DNA of 64,000 bases. Source: JBBRHQ01 sp963720735. GTDB taxonomy: Bacteria; Actinomycetota; Thermoleophilia; Solirubrobacterales; 70-9. The first letter of the stretch is position 1, and every line of letters starts with the position of its first letter. Positions 48,877-57,975 of the stretch are shown here, piece after piece. The DNA is taken from the NCBI GenBank assembly GCA_963720735.1, contig CAVRGL010000006.1, positions 124,001-188,000 of the forward strand, read 5' to 3'. The translations under genes and the position numbers were made by a program. Below the pieces are notes generated by a model. That model made no database searches. It worked only from the letters and a program-made list of their open reading frames with translations, and was not told the DNA's origin.

Positions 48877-49874
48877 GTGATCGTCGACTGCGCCCACTAC
48901 GAGGACGGGGCCCGCCAGCACGAGGGCCCGATGTCGGTAGCCGAGGCGGCGAGCAGGGCGGGGCGGGATGGGGGCTTCGTCTGGCTCGGCATCCACGACC
49001 CGGCCGCGGAGGAGATGCGCGAGGTGGCGGAGGCGTTCCCGGTGCACGAGCTGGCGATCGAGGACGCCAGCTCGAGCCACCAGCGGGCGAAGATCGAGGA
49101 GTACGAGAACCACTACTTCGTCGTCCTGCGGACCGCCCGCTACGACGATCGCAACGAGCAGGTCGACTTCGGCGAGATCCACATCTTCGCCGGCCCGGGT
49201 TACGCGATCACCGTCCGCCACGGCGAGGCGAGTGAGCTTTCCTCGGCCCGCACCAGGCTGGAGGCCCGGCCGGAGCTGATCAGCGAAGGGGCGATCTCGG
49301 TCGTCTGGGCCGTGCTCGACACGGTCGTCGACGACTACGAGCCGGTCGTGCAGGGTTGACCGAGGACGTCGAGGACGCCGAGGTGCAGGTGTTCGAAGGC
49401 GGGGGGGACCAGACCGAGCGGATCTACCTGCTGAAGCGGGAAGCGATCGAGTTCTACCGGGCGATCCACCCGATGCTGGCACCGCTGGCGGCTATCGAGC
49501 GCGGTGGGAACGCGCGGGTGTCAGGAGCGATGCAGAACTACTTCCGTGACGTCAACGACCACGTCAAGCTCGTCCACGACGAGATCGGTTCCCAGCGGGA
49601 GCTGCTGACCAGCATCCTCCAGGCCAACCTGGCGGTGCTCGGGGTCCGGCAGAACGAGATCAGCGTCCAGCAGAACGAGACCAGCAAGCAGCTGACCCTG
49701 ATCGCGACCATCTTCCTGCCGCTCAGCTTCATCACCGGCTTCTTCGGGATGAACTTCCCCTGGCTTGTCGACCACATCGGCTCCTTCTGGACCTTCGCCG
49801 TGTATGGCGTCGGCAGCTTGGTGATCTCCTGCGTGGCGCTCTACGTCTGGTTCCGGCGCAGCCACTATCTCTGA
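48877..49874 (+). pseudogene. corA: CorA-family Mg/Co transporter interrupted by a one-base frameshift
   Basis: The N-terminal cytoplasmic domain is encoded from the GTG at 48877 (GGGAG eight bases upstream): FVWLGIHDPAAEEM, AIEDASSSHQRAKIEEYENH. It stops at 49359, while the next frame continues without loss as DVEDAEVQVFEGG, the long helix, and the membrane part with the YGMN-type motif FFGMNFPWL and a C-terminal helix ending WFRRSHYL. Restoring one base near 49355 (in a GGG run) joins them into ~332 residues, a normal CorA. Probably a homopolymer error. Pentameric Mg2+ channel at the inner membrane. Confidence 0.88.
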
Positions 49875-51124
49875 TTGGTGCCCTCCGCTCGTGCCAGGAG
49901 GGCCTCGCGCTCGCGGGAGTTGGCACTGAGCGAAGCGGCCCGCTCGAACTCCACCCTGGCCTCGTCGCGGCGGCCGATCTTCGAGAGCAGGTCGCCGCGG
50001 ACCGCGGGCAGGAGGTGATAGCCCGACAGTGAGGGTTCATCGCCGAGGCCGTCGACGATGCGCAGCCCGGCCTCGGGCCCGAAGGCGCGGCCGACCGCGA
50101 CCGCCCGGTTCAGCTCGACAACCGGTGAGAGGGTGAGTTCGACCAGGCCGTCGTAGAGTGCCGCGATCCGCTCCCAGTCCGTGTCGGCGGGGGTGCGCGC
50201 GTCGGCGTGGCATGCGGCGATTGCCGCCTGCAGCCCGTAGGGACCGATCGTGCCGGCGTCAAGGGCGCGCTCGAGCGCAGCCTTCCCGCGCGCAATCAGG
50301 ACCCAATCCCAGCGCGAGCGGTCCTGCTCGTCGAGCGGGATCGCCTCGCCCGCCGGACCCGTCCGGGCGCGGGAGCGTGATGCCTGCAGCTCCATCAGGG
50401 CGACGAGGCCGTGAACCTCGGACTCTGCGGGGAGCAGTCCTGCCAGGATCCGCCCCAGCCTCAGCGCCTCCTCGATCAGCTCGGGCCGGATCCACTCCTC
50501 TCCGGCGCTCGCCGCGTAGCCCTCGTTGAAGATTAGGTAGATGACCTCGAGCACCGCCTCGAGGCGGCCCGGCAGCTCGCCGTGCCCGGGCACTTCGAAC
50601 CGGACCTCCGCTGCCGCAAGCGTGCGCTTGGCGCGGACGATGCGCTGCGCCGCGGTCGCCTCTTCGACGAGGTAGGCACGGGCGATCTCGCCGGTGGTGA
50701 GGCCCCCGAGAAGGCGCAGGGTCAGCGCCACTCTCGCATCGACCGAGAGCAGCGGGTGGCAGGCGGTGAAGATCAGCCGCAGAAGGTCATCGTCAAAGGG
50801 GTCATCGATCTCGGCGGCGAGATCGCGGTGCTCCCTGCCGCCGACCTCGAGATCCCGCGCCAGCTCGGCCAGCTTGCGCGCGTGCACCTCGGAACGGCGC
50901 AGGCGGTCTATCCCGCGGTTCCGCGCGGTCGCCATGAGCCAGGCGCCCGGCTTGTCCGGGACGCCCGACTCTGGCCACTGCTCCAGGGCGGCGACGAGGG
51001 CCTCCTGGGCGAGGTCCTCGGCGAGGCCGACGTCGCCGACGACCCGGGCCAGTGCGGCGATCAGCCGCGCCGACTCGATCCGCCAGACGGCCTCGACCGT
51101 GCGGTTGACCTCACCGCTGGTCAC
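49865..51124 (-). CDS. ECF42-type RNA polymerase sigma factor
   Basis: 419 residues, much longer than simple ECF factors. Region 2: VGDVGLAEDLAQEALVAALE with PGAWLMATARNRGIDRLRR; region 4: ALTLRLLGGLTTGEIARAYLV. The C-terminal ~200 residues (VIYLIFNEGYAASAGEEW, HGLVALMELQASR, and TPR-like helices ending FERAASLSANSREREALLARAE) are the SnoaL-free extension of the ECF42 group. Family members work without an anti-sigma factor and are paired with DGPF proteins; such a gene lies 35 bases upstream. GTG start. Target promoters unknown. Confidence 0.92.
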   Translation of the reverse strand: MTSGEVNRTVEAVWRIESARLIAALARVVGDVGLAEDLAQEALVAALEQWPESGVPDKPGAWLMATARNRGIDRLRRSEVHARKLAELARDLEVGGREHRDLAAEIDDPFDDDLLRLIFTACHPLLSVDARVALTLRLLGGLTTGEIARAYLVEEATAAQRIVRAKRTLAAAEVRFEVPGHGELPGRLEAVLEVIYLIFNEGYAASAGEEWIRPELIEEALRLGRILAGLLPAESEVHGLVALMELQASRSRARTGPAGEAIPLDEQDRSRWDWVLIARGKAALERALDAGTIGPYGLQAAIAACHADARTPADTDWERIAALYDGLVELTLSPVVELNRAVAVGRAFGPEAGLRIVDGLGDEPSLSGYHLLPAVRGDLLSKIGRRDEARVEFERAASLSANSREREALLARAEGTNQR

Positions 51125-51159
51125 TTGCGCCGGCGCCTCTCATCCGTTCGGGCCGGCCC

Positions 51160-51588
51160 CTACTGCTTCGCCTCGACCTCGCGCCGCATCTGCTCTTCGC
51201 GCTCGCGCATCTCCGGCGTCATCTCTTCGCTGAAATCGCCGGTCTCGAACACCGGCCGGATCTCCACTGCCGATTCGGGGGCGTTCTCGTCGAAGGGGAT
51301 CCGCTTCGCCCACTCGACCGCCTCCTCCATCGAGCGCACCTGCCACAGCCAGTAGCCGGCGAGCAGCTCCTTGGTCTCCGCGAAGGGTCCGTCGACGACC
51401 CTGCGCTGGCTTCCGGCGAAGACCACCCGGGCGCCCTCGGAGCTCGCTTTCAGCCCTTCCCCGGCCAGCATTACCCCTGCCTTGATCAGCTCCTCGTTGA
51501 ACCCCTGCATCGCGGCGAGCAGCTCCTGGCTCGGCATCTGCCCGGCCTCGCTCTCCTCGTTTGCCTTGACCAGCACCATCACGCGCAT
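51160..51588 (-). CDS. YCII-related DGPF-domain protein, ECF42 partner
   Basis: 142 residues from the ATG at 51588, fixed by an AGGAGGAA Shine-Dalgarno sequence five to six bases upstream. MRVMVLVKANEESEAGQ and the diagnostic VVDGPFAETKELLAGYWLWQV mark the DGPF/YCII family, a ferredoxin-like fold. Such proteins are conserved neighbours and usual targets of ECF42 sigma factors; their biochemical activity is not established. The acidic C-terminus (MTPEMREREEQMRREVEAK) is helical. Co-transcribed with the sigma gene. Confidence 0.92.
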   Translation of the reverse strand: MRVMVLVKANEESEAGQMPSQELLAAMQGFNEELIKAGVMLAGEGLKASSEGARVVFAGSQRRVVDGPFAETKELLAGYWLWQVRSMEEAVEWAKRIPFDENAPESAVEIRPVFETGDFSEEMTPEMREREEQMRREVEAKQ

Positions 51589-51712
51589 CTCGTTCCTCCT
51601 TGGTGGATCGCCCTTTGCTCGGTACGGACCTCCAATACCCGGTCCTTCTACAAACACGTCGAACGAGGGGCACCGGAATCGACAGCGATCCCCGAACGGC
51701 TCTCGGGGCCGC

Positions 51713-52654
51713 TCAGCCCTTGATCAGCGACAGGCGCTTCAGCTTCGTGCGCGGAGAGCCGGCTGTCGGGACGTAGGTGACCCTCACCTTCAGCCTTGCC
51801 CGGCCATGGCGATCGAGAAGGCGCCGGGTGCTTCCCTTTGCCTTGATGGGGAGTTCTGCGGTGACCCCTGCGGAGAGCCTGTGGACGACCCGGGCACGGT
51901 GGACGACGCCCGCCCCGCGCACCGAGACCCTCCCCGGGCCCGGCAGCTTGACGGCGATCGAAGCCGTCCCGTTTCCCCGGTCACGACTCAGCCTGCCGAG
52001 GCTGAAGCGATTCGAGCAGCGGCGATGGGTCGCCGCCTGGGTCGGGCAGCGGTCCTGGCTGCGGTCCCCGTAATGGTCGCGGTCGACATCGGGCTCGATC
52101 GTCGCCGCGACGTTGACCCGATATGTGGGGAACGGCCCCGTCGCCGTGGCGGTGCTGCCGACCGGCACGTCGCCGGTGAACTGGAACATCTGATCGCCAG
52201 TGGACATCGGGACGGTGATCCCGACCTCCGCGTCGTCGCTGGGGTCGAGACCCAGCACCCAGCCGCTCTTCACCGGGATCCGCTCCGGGAAGCCGTAGGC
52301 GGAATTGGGCTCCAGCGCCTTGGCGTGACTCTCCGCAACCGCCTCATACACGCCGGGCGGGGCCACCATGCGAAACAGCTCCAGCCTGACCGTCCCGGCC
52401 GGCGTATCGGCGCTGCTGTGGTAGCTCCAGCTCGTCAGGACCCCTCGGGGGGTGGTGTAGGAGGGGGTTCCGGGTGTGGTCGTCAGCTGCACGACCGGCG
52501 TCTGCGCCCCGTACACCGGAGCGGTGGTCGTCTGGCCGAGCCGGGTCGAGCCGCCGGCGGCGATAGCAACCGAAACGCCGGCGCCGGCAACGAGCGCGAT
52601 CAGCGCGGGCAGCGCGCTGATCAGCCGAGCCTTGATCTCCCGGCGGCGGACCAC
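51713..52654 (-). CDS. Secreted protein with thrombospondin-type-3-like calcium motif
   Basis: 313 residues. An N-terminal hydrophobic helix (LISALPALIALVAGAGVSVAI) is a signal peptide or anchor. Near residue 190 EPDVDRDHYGDRSQDRCPT matches the DxDxDGxGD...QDxCP calcium-binding loop of thrombospondin type 3 repeats. The following ~110 residues are a basic beta-rich domain (GRVSVRGAGVVHRARVVHRL, RARLKVRVTYVP). Cell-surface or secreted; function unknown. Proteins with this layout are frequent in Solirubrobacterales (recollection). It diverges from the desaturase gene. Confidence 0.75.
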   Translation of the reverse strand: MVRRREIKARLISALPALIALVAGAGVSVAIAAGGSTRLGQTTTAPVYGAQTPVVQLTTTPGTPSYTTPRGVLTSWSYHSSADTPAGTVRLELFRMVAPPGVYEAVAESHAKALEPNSAYGFPERIPVKSGWVLGLDPSDDAEVGITVPMSTGDQMFQFTGDVPVGSTATATGPFPTYRVNVAATIEPDVDRDHYGDRSQDRCPTQAATHRRCSNRFSLGRLSRDRGNGTASIAVKLPGPGRVSVRGAGVVHRARVVHRLSAGVTAELPIKAKGSTRRLLDRHGRARLKVRVTYVPTAGSPRTKLKRLSLIKG

Positions 52655-52745
52655 CTGACGATCCTATCTCCGGATCGGCCGGCCAATGATCCGAAGCGGC
52701 GACGGGAACGCACCAGTCCTATGAATCTCCCCGAAAGGCCGAGCC

Positions 52746-53807
52746 GTGAACGCCGAGGACATCCCTGAGCGCAGCAGCTGGAAGCGGGACCTGGCCCCCT
52801 ACCTGGAGGTCGACCGCCGGCGCAGCCTCGGGCAGATCGCAAGTGCTCTGCTGCCGTATCTCGGCGTCTGGGCGCTTGCCGCCGTCGTCCCACCGAGCCC
52901 CTTGCTCGCGATCGGGCTCGGACTGCTCGCGACCGCCTTCCTGGTCCGGATGTACTCGCTGTTTCACGACCTCACCCACAATTCGCTGTTCCAATCACGG
53001 TCGGAGAACGCCCGCTGGGGCCACCTGCTCGGATTCCTCCTCTTTACCCCGTACCGCTGGTGGCAGCGCCAGCACAGCCTCCATCACGCCAACTCGGGCA
53101 ATCTCGAGCACCGCGGGCCGGGCGAGATCTACACGATGACCCTCTCCGAGTATGAGGACGCGTCCCGTCTCCGCCGGCTCGGCTACCGGGCCTACCGCAA
53201 CCCACTGCTGATGCTGTTCATCGGGCCCACCCTCGTCTTCCTCTTCGAACGCCGCTTCCCACGGCGGGGCATGTCCGGAAGGATCCTGCTGAGCGTCGTG
53301 ATCACGAACGTCGCCCTGCTGGCCTGGGTGCTCGCCTGGAGCGCCCTCCTCGGCTGGCAGACCTACTTGCTGATCCAGGGCACCACCCTGGTGGCCGGCG
53401 GTGCGGTCGGCGCCTGGCTGCTCTTCATCCAGCATCAGTACGAGGAGACCTACTACCAGTCTGCAGGGGAGTGGAACTTCGAGCTGGCCGCACTGCAGGG
53501 GAGCTCCTACCTGGAGCTGCCGCGCCCATTCGCCTGGGTGGTGGGAAACACCAACTACCACCACGTCCACCACCTCAGCGCGAGGATCCCGAACTACTGC
53601 CTTCGCGCCGCGCACGAGGGTCATCCGATGTTCGAGCACACCCCGATGGTGACGCTCCGCAGCGGCATCACGGCCCTATCGCTGAAGCTGTGGGACGCGG
53701 AGAGCGGGTGCCTGGTGGGCTTCCCTGCACGCCGAGCCCGCTCCCGGGGAGGCGCACCCTCTTCCCAGCGGGGCCCGGGCCTACGGCGATCCGTCCACGC
53801 TGGTTGA
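52746..53807 (+). CDS. Membrane fatty acid desaturase
   Basis: 353 residues from a GTG at 52746. The three histidine boxes for the di-iron centre are present: HDLTHNSLF, HSLHHANSG and YHHVHHLSARIPNY. Four to six hydrophobic segments separate them, including LLPYLGVWALAAVVPPSPLL and VVITNVALLAWVLAWSALL. The spacing fits the delta-12/omega-type (DesA-like) group, which inserts double bonds into membrane lipid acyl chains using oxygen. About 30 C-terminal residues (Arg/Ser-rich) look non-conserved. Relevance to temperature adaptation of membranes is likely. Confidence 0.9.
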   Translation: MNAEDIPERSSWKRDLAPYLEVDRRRSLGQIASALLPYLGVWALAAVVPPSPLLAIGLGLLATAFLVRMYSLFHDLTHNSLFQSRSENARWGHLLGFLLFTPYRWWQRQHSLHHANSGNLEHRGPGEIYTMTLSEYEDASRLRRLGYRAYRNPLLMLFIGPTLVFLFERRFPRRGMSGRILLSVVITNVALLAWVLAWSALLGWQTYLLIQGTTLVAGGAVGAWLLFIQHQYEETYYQSAGEWNFELAALQGSSYLELPRPFAWVVGNTNYHHVHHLSARIPNYCLRAAHEGHPMFEHTPMVTLRSGITALSLKLWDAESGCLVGFPARRARSRGGAPSSQRGPGLRRSVHAG

Positions 53808-53827
53808 TCCGCCGCCGCGCCCGCGGT

Positions 53828-53833
53828 TACCTT
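53828..53833 (+). promoter_or_regulatory. Possible -10 element before small secreted protein gene
   Basis: TACCTT ends nine bases before the GTG at 53843. Confidence 0.3.
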
Positions 53834-53842
53834 GGCGGGACC

Positions 53843-54367
53843 GTGCGCAGGAGGCTGAGCTATGCGAACGTAACAGCGACGCTTGCTCTCTTCCTGGCCC
53901 TGGGCGGCGGCGCCTATGCGGTCAGCCGCCTCGGCGCCAACACGGTTCGCTCCCGCAACATCGTCGACCATCAGGTGCGGGGGCGCGACCTGGCGAAGCC
54001 ACAGCGGCTGCGCTCGGCGGGCCTCGAGGGGAACCCGACCTTCAACTGCGCCGGCAAGCCTCCCTGGACCAGCAGCAGGCCGGTGGTCAACGGCACGGTC
54101 GGTTATTACCGTGATCTGAGCGGCGTCGTCCACCTCGGCGGCGATGCGGCCCTCTGCGGCGCGAACGGCCCGATCTTCAAATTGCCGCGCGGCTACCGTC
54201 CGCGGACCCAGCGGATCGAGCCGGTCGTCAACAACGACAAGCCCGCCGTGCTCTACGTCAGCGCGCAGGGCCGAGTGCTGGCGCCAAACGTCGTCTTCGG
54301 GGCGATCGTCTCCCTCGACGGCGCCAGCTTCCGGTGCGGGCCGTCGGGACGCAGCGGCTGCCCCTAG
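53843..54367 (+). CDS. Small secreted or anchored protein of a lineage-specific family
   Basis: 174 residues from the GTG at 53843. The start RRRLSYANVTATLALFLAL followed by GGGAYAVSRLGANTVRSRNI is a pattern I recognise from many hypothetical proteins of Thermoleophilia: one N-terminal helix, then a repetitive 'VRSRNIVDHQVRGRDL' segment, then a beta-rich domain here containing four Cys (FNCAGKP, AALCGANG, FRCGPSGRSGC) that may form disulfides. Function unknown. An in-frame opening upstream overlaps the desaturase gene and is not coding. Confidence 0.75.
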   Translation: MRRRLSYANVTATLALFLALGGGAYAVSRLGANTVRSRNIVDHQVRGRDLAKPQRLRSAGLEGNPTFNCAGKPPWTSSRPVVNGTVGYYRDLSGVVHLGGDAALCGANGPIFKLPRGYRPRTQRIEPVVNNDKPAVLYVSAQGRVLAPNVVFGAIVSLDGASFRCGPSGRSGCP

Positions 54368-54424
54368 CGACGCTCGACGTTCTTGGTGCGGCCCGCGCAC
54401 GTCCCGACCCCGCCTCACCTACGC

Positions 54425-55362
54425 TCAGGCGGAATCGGCGAGCTCACGGGCCGTTTCATAGAGCCTTCTCGTGAGCTCGGAAAGTCGCTCTTCGTTGTCG
54501 TCGTAGAAGCCCCGGCCGCTCTTCACGCCGAGCCGGCCATCTGCGACGTGCTGCTCGATCGTCGATGAGGCGGTTCGATCGGTTGCGAGCTCTGGATAAA
54601 GCGCGTTGGAGATATCCCGCAAAGTGCCGTGGCCGATCAGATCGGTCATCTGGAGCGGCCCGAACACCGGGACGAATGCGCGCAGCGTGGTCTGGACCAT
54701 CGAGTCGAGCTCTTGCGGCTCGGCGGCGCCGATGTCCACCAGGTGGAGCATCTCTCGGAGCATCGCGAACCACACCCGGTTCCAGAGGAAGCCGGGGATC
54801 TCCTTGTGGACCCGCACCGCTCGGAGGTCGACGTCGTCGCAGAACCGCATCGTCGTCTCGACCGTGGCATCGCTCGTCGTCTCCTCGGCGACGACCTCGA
54901 CGAAGATGATCAGCTGCGTCTGCACCGGATGGACGACGATGGCGCGTTCGGGGTGGGCCGTGTCGGCGGCGAGACGCGTCATCGGAAAGTTGGATGTCGA
55001 GCTCCAGAGGAGCACCTCGGGGCCGACCACGGCCTCGATCTCCCGGTAGCAGGCCGACTTCAGCTCGGCGTCCTCGACGATCGACTCCATCACGGCTGCG
55101 CAGGGCCCCAGCGCGTGGCGAGGTCGTCGTGTGCGGAGACCCGGGCCAGGGTTCCGTCGACGGCCGAGGGTTCCACCGCGCCGATATCAGCCAGCGTGGA
55201 GATGCTCTGGCGCAGCCGGTCGTGCAACGTGCCTGCTGAACTGCCGGGTGACCAGGCCCGTACCTCGTACCCGGCCAGCGCGAACTGTTGTGCGAACAGA
55301 TGCCCGATGTAGCCCGCACCGACCAGGCCGATCGGGCCGTCCAGCGCTCGTTCGTCAGTCAC
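54425..55362 (-). pseudogene. 3-hydroxyacyl-CoA dehydrogenase split by a one-base frameshift
   Basis: The N-terminal piece (ATG at 55362) has the NAD motif GLVGAGYIGHLFAQQF and ends early at 55090. The second frame carries MESIVEDAELKSACYREIE, SSTSNFPMTRLA, the catalytic HPVQ...E region and the C-terminal dimerisation domain (KSGRGFYDD). Restoring one base near 55113 joins them as LATALGPCAAVMES and gives ~312 residues, the usual size. Oxidises hydroxyacyl-CoA or related hydroxy acids with NAD (lambda-crystallin/L-gulonate dehydrogenase-like members are also possible). Most likely an assembly error. Confidence 0.85.
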
Positions 55363-55394
55363 GGATCCGCAAGGTAGCGAGTTCGCACCCCACG

Positions 55395-55462
55395 CCGGCC
55401 TGAGGGCCGGAGTCGCTGCCGAGCGCCGGCCGGGGCCGGCCCGAACGCCGGCCTAATGCCGG
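55395..55462. repeat. Three consecutive GC-rich hairpins
   Basis: CCGGCC/GGCCGG (55395-55410, 4-base loop), GCCGGCC/GGCCGGC (55425-55440, 2-base loop) and CCGGC/GCCGG (55448-55462, 5-base loop) follow one another in the gap between divergent genes. Each unit begins CGCCGGCC or ACGCCGGCC, so they look like diverged copies of one element. Confidence 0.6.
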
Positions 55463-55467
55463 TGGTA

Positions 55468-55492
55468 GCGTTGGACGCGGATCATCCAACGC
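55468..55492 (+). promoter_or_regulatory. Inverted repeat in leader of GFA-family gene
   Basis: GCGTTGGA (55468-55475) and TCCAACGC (55485-55492) are perfect 8-bp arms with a 9-base loop, ending 17 bases before the ATG and just upstream of its ribosome-binding site. Could be an operator or an RNA hairpin. Confidence 0.5.
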
Positions 55493-55509
55493 CAACGAGA
55501 GGGGTCGTT

Positions 55510-55899
55510 ATGACTGAAACGCTCAAGGGAGCCTGCTTGTGCGGTGGCGTGGAGTACGAGGTCAGAGATCCCGAGGCACTGGGCTACTGCCACTGCACTC
55601 GCTGTCAGCGGTGGACGGGGTCAAGCCTCGCGGGCGTGATCGTGGCCCCGGAGAACTTCAGCTTCACCAAGGGTGAGGACCTGGTGACCCGCTACGAGAG
55701 CGAGTTCGCCCCCCGCAACTTCTGCGGCAACTGCGGATCGAGCATCTATGACGACCTCGGGGAGAAGTACTTCGTGGCCGCCGGACTGATGCGCGACCTC
55801 GATCTCGATCCGAGCTTCCACCTCCAGGTCGCCTACAAGGCCAACTGGCACGAGATCGGCGACGACGCGCCGCAGTACGCCGAGAACCCGCCCGCCTGA
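55510..55899 (+). CDS. GFA/CENP-V-family zinc protein
   Basis: 129 residues from the ATG at 55510 with GAGAGGGG six bases upstream. Zinc-binding cysteines follow the family order: GACLCGGVEYEV, GYCHCTRCQRW, and FCGNCGSSIY. The fold is that of glutathione-dependent formaldehyde-activating-like proteins; most members outside the true Gfa group have no known substrate, and this genus would not be expected to use glutathione. Divergent from the hydroxyacyl-CoA dehydrogenase gene. Confidence 0.9.
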   Translation: MTETLKGACLCGGVEYEVRDPEALGYCHCTRCQRWTGSSLAGVIVAPENFSFTKGEDLVTRYESEFAPRNFCGNCGSSIYDDLGEKYFVAAGLMRDLDLDPSFHLQVAYKANWHEIGDDAPQYAENPPA

Positions 55900-56114
55900 C
55901 GTTCTGAGGCATTCGGATGGGCGCGGCTGTACAGGTCGAGGACCGCCCAACCGCGGCTCGGGGGTAAGTCAAGCCCACGGGAGCGCTCAAGAACGCGATA
56001 GCGTCGCGGTATCCCTCAGGGGAATCCAAGCCGCCGCGCGGCTAAATACACGCCGGACCCAGGAAGTGTCCTCGTTCTGAGAGGGGCCTGGCCCGGCAGG
56101 AACAAGGAGGCGAA

Positions 56115-56579
56115 ATGAAGCGGGTATTCGCACTCGCACTCTTGGCGGCCTCGGTGGCACTCGTGCTCGTGGTTAACGCGAGCGCGGGTCCCGGCGATCA
56201 TCATCACGGGGGTCGCACAATCACCGTGGTCGAACACGCGACCACCGACGCCGTCACCAATGGAACCGCGGGCGACGACGTCGGGAACATCCTGACGTTT
56301 GCGAACGACGTCTTCAACGGCACCGACACGCACAAGGTCGGGACCGATCAGGGATCCTGCGTCCGCATCGTCGTCGGCGAGTCGTGGGAGTGCAACTGGA
56401 CCACGTTCCTTCCAAACGGGCAGATCACGGTTGAGGGTCCGTTCTACGACACCGGTGACAGCGTCCTTGCGATCACCGGAGGCACGGGGGCGTACCGGAA
56501 CGTGCGTGGTGAGATGGATCTCAAGTACCACAACCCGGCAGGAACGAAGTTCGATTTCGTCTTCCACGTGATCGGCTGA
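56115..56579 (+). CDS. Secreted allene-oxide-cyclase-like beta-barrel protein
   Basis: 154 residues; ATG at 56115 with AAGGAGG at a good distance. Signal peptide RVFALALLAASVALVLVVNA, a short His-rich stretch (GDHHHGG), then a beta-barrel domain with GDDVGNILTFANDVFN, GSCVRIVVGESWECNW, GQITVEGPFYD and ITGGTGAYRNVRGEM. The last block is shared by allene oxide cyclase-like and dirigent-like barrels, which bind hydrophobic ligands. Two Cys could form a disulfide. Function unknown; followed by a strong terminator hairpin. Confidence 0.82.
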   Translation: MKRVFALALLAASVALVLVVNASAGPGDHHHGGRTITVVEHATTDAVTNGTAGDDVGNILTFANDVFNGTDTHKVGTDQGSCVRIVVGESWECNWTTFLPNGQITVEGPFYDTGDSVLAITGGTGAYRNVRGEMDLKYHNPAGTKFDFVFHVIG

Positions 56580-56599
56580 CTGGCGGGGGTCTCCGTCTC

Positions 56600-56636
56600 G
56601 GCCAACGGGCCGCGCACGCAGCGCGGTCCGTTGGCC
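56600..56636 (+). terminator. Hairpin terminator after barrel-protein gene
   Basis: Sixteen-base arms, 56600-56615 and 56621-56636 (GGCCAACGG.../...CCGTTGGCC), with a 5-base loop; the single imperfect position is a G-U pair on the plus-strand RNA. Starts 20 bases after the stop. No U-tract, as often in actinobacteria. Confidence 0.7.
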
Positions 56637-56752
56637 GTGGGAGTGCGGACGCCGGAGTACGGAAGGCCGTCTACTGTCGGCGGGCCGCCCGAGCGTCATT
56701 GCTTGGGCCAATTTCCGTGCCTGAATCGGGCGGGCGCCCGCCTCTCGAGAGC

Positions 56753-57913
56753 TCAGGCGGGCGGCCGTGGACCGGGCAGCGCCATGGTGATCCGCCCCGC
56801 CCCGAGCACTTCGACCTCCTGCCCGGGTACGCAGGCGCGGATGTCGTGGTCCTCCTTGCGCAGCCGGGCCCGCAAGGACGCCAGGGCGGGAAGTCCGAGC
56901 ACCGCGGGCACGACTAGGAGCAGGGCCCGATAGGCGAGAACCGCGGTCGCCGCATCGGTCGCGTTTACGCCGTACAGGATCAGGGCCGCGAGCAATCCGA
57001 GGTCGAGGCCGCCGATTCCGCCGGGCAGCGGGATGAGCCCGCCGAGCTGTCCGATGATGTAGGCGAGCAGGAGGGCGTCGACCGGCGGAAGCGGGTTGCC
57101 GAAGGCGGGAAAGCACACGCCGAGCACGGCGACGTCGAAGAGCATGTATCCAGCGGAGCCGATCGCCATCGCCGGGGAGCGCAGGAGCGCCCCCGCCTCG
57201 CTGACCCCATCGCCAATCGCCCGCAACGTCGCCTGGACCCTCGGACGCGCCTGGGTCGGGCCGAGTGCCCGCGCCACCGCCCCCGCCGCTACCGCCAGGG
57301 CGATTGCCCCGATCCCGACCAGGGCCGGGATCGCACCCAGGAGCCAGCGGTCGGACGGTCCGGCCAGGACCCCGGTCACAAGCGCCAACCCGCCGACGGC
57401 GAGAAAGCCGACGTTGGCGAGGCTGGTCAGGAGGAAGAAGGCAACAGTGCGGCGCGCGATCAGCCCGGCCGGAACCCCACCACGACGGAGGATCCAGGCT
57501 CCGAGCACGAGGCCGCCCGCGCCGCCGACCGACAGCAGGGAGTTCGCCGCCTGCTCGGACAGGCCGATCTCGGCGCTGGTGCGCAGGCTCATCCGCTGGC
57601 AGAAAACCGCCCGGAAGACGAGGACGTAGGAGGCGCAGGACAGGAGCTCGAGGATGGCTCCGAGCGCCAGCCAACCTGTCTCAGCGCCGGCGAAGCTATC
57701 CCTAAGTGAGCTGAGGCCCGGCAGCAGGAGGAGAAGCGCGACGACCGCCGCGGCGACGGCCACGAGCACGAGAATTGACCGCCGCAGTCGCGATTCGGAG
57801 AACTCCTGCGGAAGAGGCTCGGCGTGGATGTCGAGGGGCTCGAGATAGGCGACCTCGATTTCCGTCCCTTCGGTCATGTCCGAATCTTCCGGGATCGAGC
57901 GCGGCAGGATCAC
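56753..57913 (-). CDS. UPF0104/LPG-synthase-like integral membrane protein
   Basis: 386 residues from a GTG at 57913; the ATG at 57877, with GGAAG nearby, is a reasonable alternative. After ~45 hydrophilic residues there are about eight membrane helices with family features: SEQAANSLLSVGGAGGLVLG, IGQLGGLIPLPGGIGGLDLG and AVLAYRALLLVVPAVLGLPA. These mark the lysylphosphatidylglycerol-synthase membrane region (AglD/MprF-like flippase half) without the soluble transferase domain. A role in moving or transferring a lipid-linked group is likely. No operon partners; convergent with the barrel-protein gene. Confidence 0.85.
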   Translation of the reverse strand: MILPRSIPEDSDMTEGTEIEVAYLEPLDIHAEPLPQEFSESRLRRSILVLVAVAAAVVALLLLLPGLSSLRDSFAGAETGWLALGAILELLSCASYVLVFRAVFCQRMSLRTSAEIGLSEQAANSLLSVGGAGGLVLGAWILRRGGVPAGLIARRTVAFFLLTSLANVGFLAVGGLALVTGVLAGPSDRWLLGAIPALVGIGAIALAVAAGAVARALGPTQARPRVQATLRAIGDGVSEAGALLRSPAMAIGSAGYMLFDVAVLGVCFPAFGNPLPPVDALLLAYIIGQLGGLIPLPGGIGGLDLGLLAALILYGVNATDAATAVLAYRALLLVVPAVLGLPALASLRARLRKEDHDIRACVPGQEVEVLGAGRITMALPGPRPPA

Positions 57914-57975
57914 CTTCAGGGAAGGGTTGTGCGCGATTCCCGGAGATTCGCGCAGAGAGGGGTGGCTCCCTGCCT

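Noticed and set aside
48877..49874. CorA as two separate coupled genes (TTG start overlapping TGA at 49356)
   Set aside because: A transporter cannot work as these halves without precedent, and restoring one base in a G run rebuilds a normal CorA; a frameshift is simpler.
54425..55362. Two overlapping genes (TGATG) instead of one dehydrogenase
   Set aside because: The first piece is only part of a Rossmann domain and the second lacks a cofactor site; one restored base gives a normal enzyme.
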